Assembly: GCA_027043825.1 (NCBI GenBank)
Contig: JALUER010000048.1
Span: 5,427-11,856 of the forward strand
Source of the DNA: Microcaldota archaeon
Lineage (GTDB): Archaea; Iainarchaeota; Iainarchaeia; JAADDC01
DNA length: 6,430 nucleotides
Reading direction: 5' to 3'
Part shown: piece by piece, positions 6,195 through 6,430 of the stretch
How positions within the stretch are numbered: the stretch's first letter is position 1
How the letters are laid out: each line of letters starts with the position of its first letter
The notes under the pieces: generated by a model
The model's input: only the letters and a program-made list of their open reading frames with translations
What the model was told of the DNA's origin: nothing
Databases searched by the model: none
Program-made: the position numbers and the translations under genes

Positions 6195-6430
6195 TATCCC
6201 ACCCCTAACTTGCCCTTTCTCATGAGATCGTACTTCTCTTTATACCTGAGCCAGACTGGGAGTTCAGCCAGGGACTGACAGGGGCAGATTGGGCCCAAAG
6301 TCACGTGGTAGAGCGGGAGTGCGGTCAGGAGGGCCAGCATGGCGCCGGGGGCAAAGCGTCGCGTGAAGAGGAACACGGCCCCCTGTATGAGGAGGAATAG
6401 GAGAAAGGTTATGGGCTCCCTGTAGAGGAA
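6191..6430 (-). CDS. Membrane protein with CPC motif, partial (N-terminus beyond the right edge)
   Basis: The frame is open from the right edge to a TGA at 6191, giving the last 79 residues of a longer protein. Visible are two membrane segments, ITFLLFLLIQGAVFLF and, after a TRR turn, the hydrophobic stretch AMLALLTALPLY. These are followed by LGPICPCQSLAELPVW and a basic tail KEKYDLMRKGK. The paired cysteines of CPC sit at the membrane edge and could bind metal or act in redox or lipid chemistry, but I do not recognise the family. A GTG at 6376 could begin a 61-residue protein, but the open frame and hydrophobic residues continue upstream of it, so I read this as a truncated larger gene. It heads the visible run and overlaps the DAK2 start by 4 nt, which suggests a functional tie to the DAK2-DegV pair. 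Confidence 0.78.
   Translation of the reverse strand, partial: FLYREPITFLLFLLIQGAVFLFTRRFAPGAMLALLTALPLYHVTLGPICPCQSLAELPVWLRYKEKYDLMRKGKLGVGY
6200..6205 (-). promoter_or_regulatory. Ribosome-binding site of the DAK2 gene
   Basis: Minus-strand GGGGTG lies 5 nt before the TTG at 6194 and supports this non-ATG start over the GTG at 6188. Confidence 0.5.
6237..6244 (-). promoter_or_regulatory. Possible internal TATA box ahead of the DAK2 gene
   Basis: Minus-strand TATAAAGA lies inside the end of the CPC membrane-protein gene, where it also encodes part of RYKEK. A start about 25 nt downstream (near 6215) would leave a 20-nt leader containing the GGGGTG ribosome-binding site. Tentative, as coding constraint alone could produce it. 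Confidence 0.25.

Noticed and set aside
5406..6278. A 290-residue plus-strand open frame opposite the DAK2 gene
   Set aside because: It is antisense to a gene with full family motifs. The His/Gly/Pro-rich translation has no recognisable domain and is typical of shadow frames in GC-rich DNA.
1..6430. CRISPR arrays, tRNA or rRNA genes, insertion sequences and inverted-repeat ends
   Set aside because: No regularly spaced repeats, cloverleaf-like segments, transposase motifs or terminal repeats were seen, and the window is almost fully occupied by protein genes.

Overview
The window most likely comes from an archaeon, probably a thermophile. Four things point there: a TrmJ-type tRNA 2'-O-methyltransferase, a short PrmC/Mtq2-type glutamine methyltransferase that lacks the extra N-terminal domain of bacterial PrmC, a TGS-containing GTPase of the DRG family, and TATA boxes about 25 nt upstream of start codons with no Shine-Dalgarno sequence (leaderless style). 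The DNA is GC-rich, uses AGG heavily for Arg, and is very compact: no gap between genes exceeds about 31 bp and several neighbouring genes overlap. I cannot name the genus.

Layout. (1) Positions 1-1022, minus strand: trmJ followed by a translationally coupled helical protein of unknown function that runs off the left edge. (2) Positions 1023-1053: a 31-bp divergent promoter region whose two TATA boxes lie inside one another's leader. (3) Positions 1054-2920, plus strand: two overlapping genes for secreted, C-terminally membrane-anchored proteins. The first is largely helical/coiled-coil and the second is beta-rich; both are unknown. (4) Positions 2904-6430, minus strand: a tightly packed five-gene run. 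In transcription order it encodes a membrane protein with a CPC motif (its N-terminus is outside the window), a DAK2/FakA-like kinase subunit, a DegV/FakB-like lipid-binding protein, a PrmC/Mtq2-like methyltransferase, and a divergent DRG-like GTPase with TGS domain.

The most interesting part is the DAK2-DegV pair. In bacteria FakA phosphorylates fatty acids held by DegV-family FakB. Here the FakA-like protein has the kinase and middle regions but no C-terminal domain, and the DegV gene starts inside its stop codon. A fatty-acid-kinase-like module is unexpected in archaea, whose membrane lipids are isoprenoid ethers, so the substrate is an open question. Also notable is the DRG-like GTPase, which keeps its P-loop but has lost the canonical G3 and G4 residues, so it may no longer be a GTP-specific switch.
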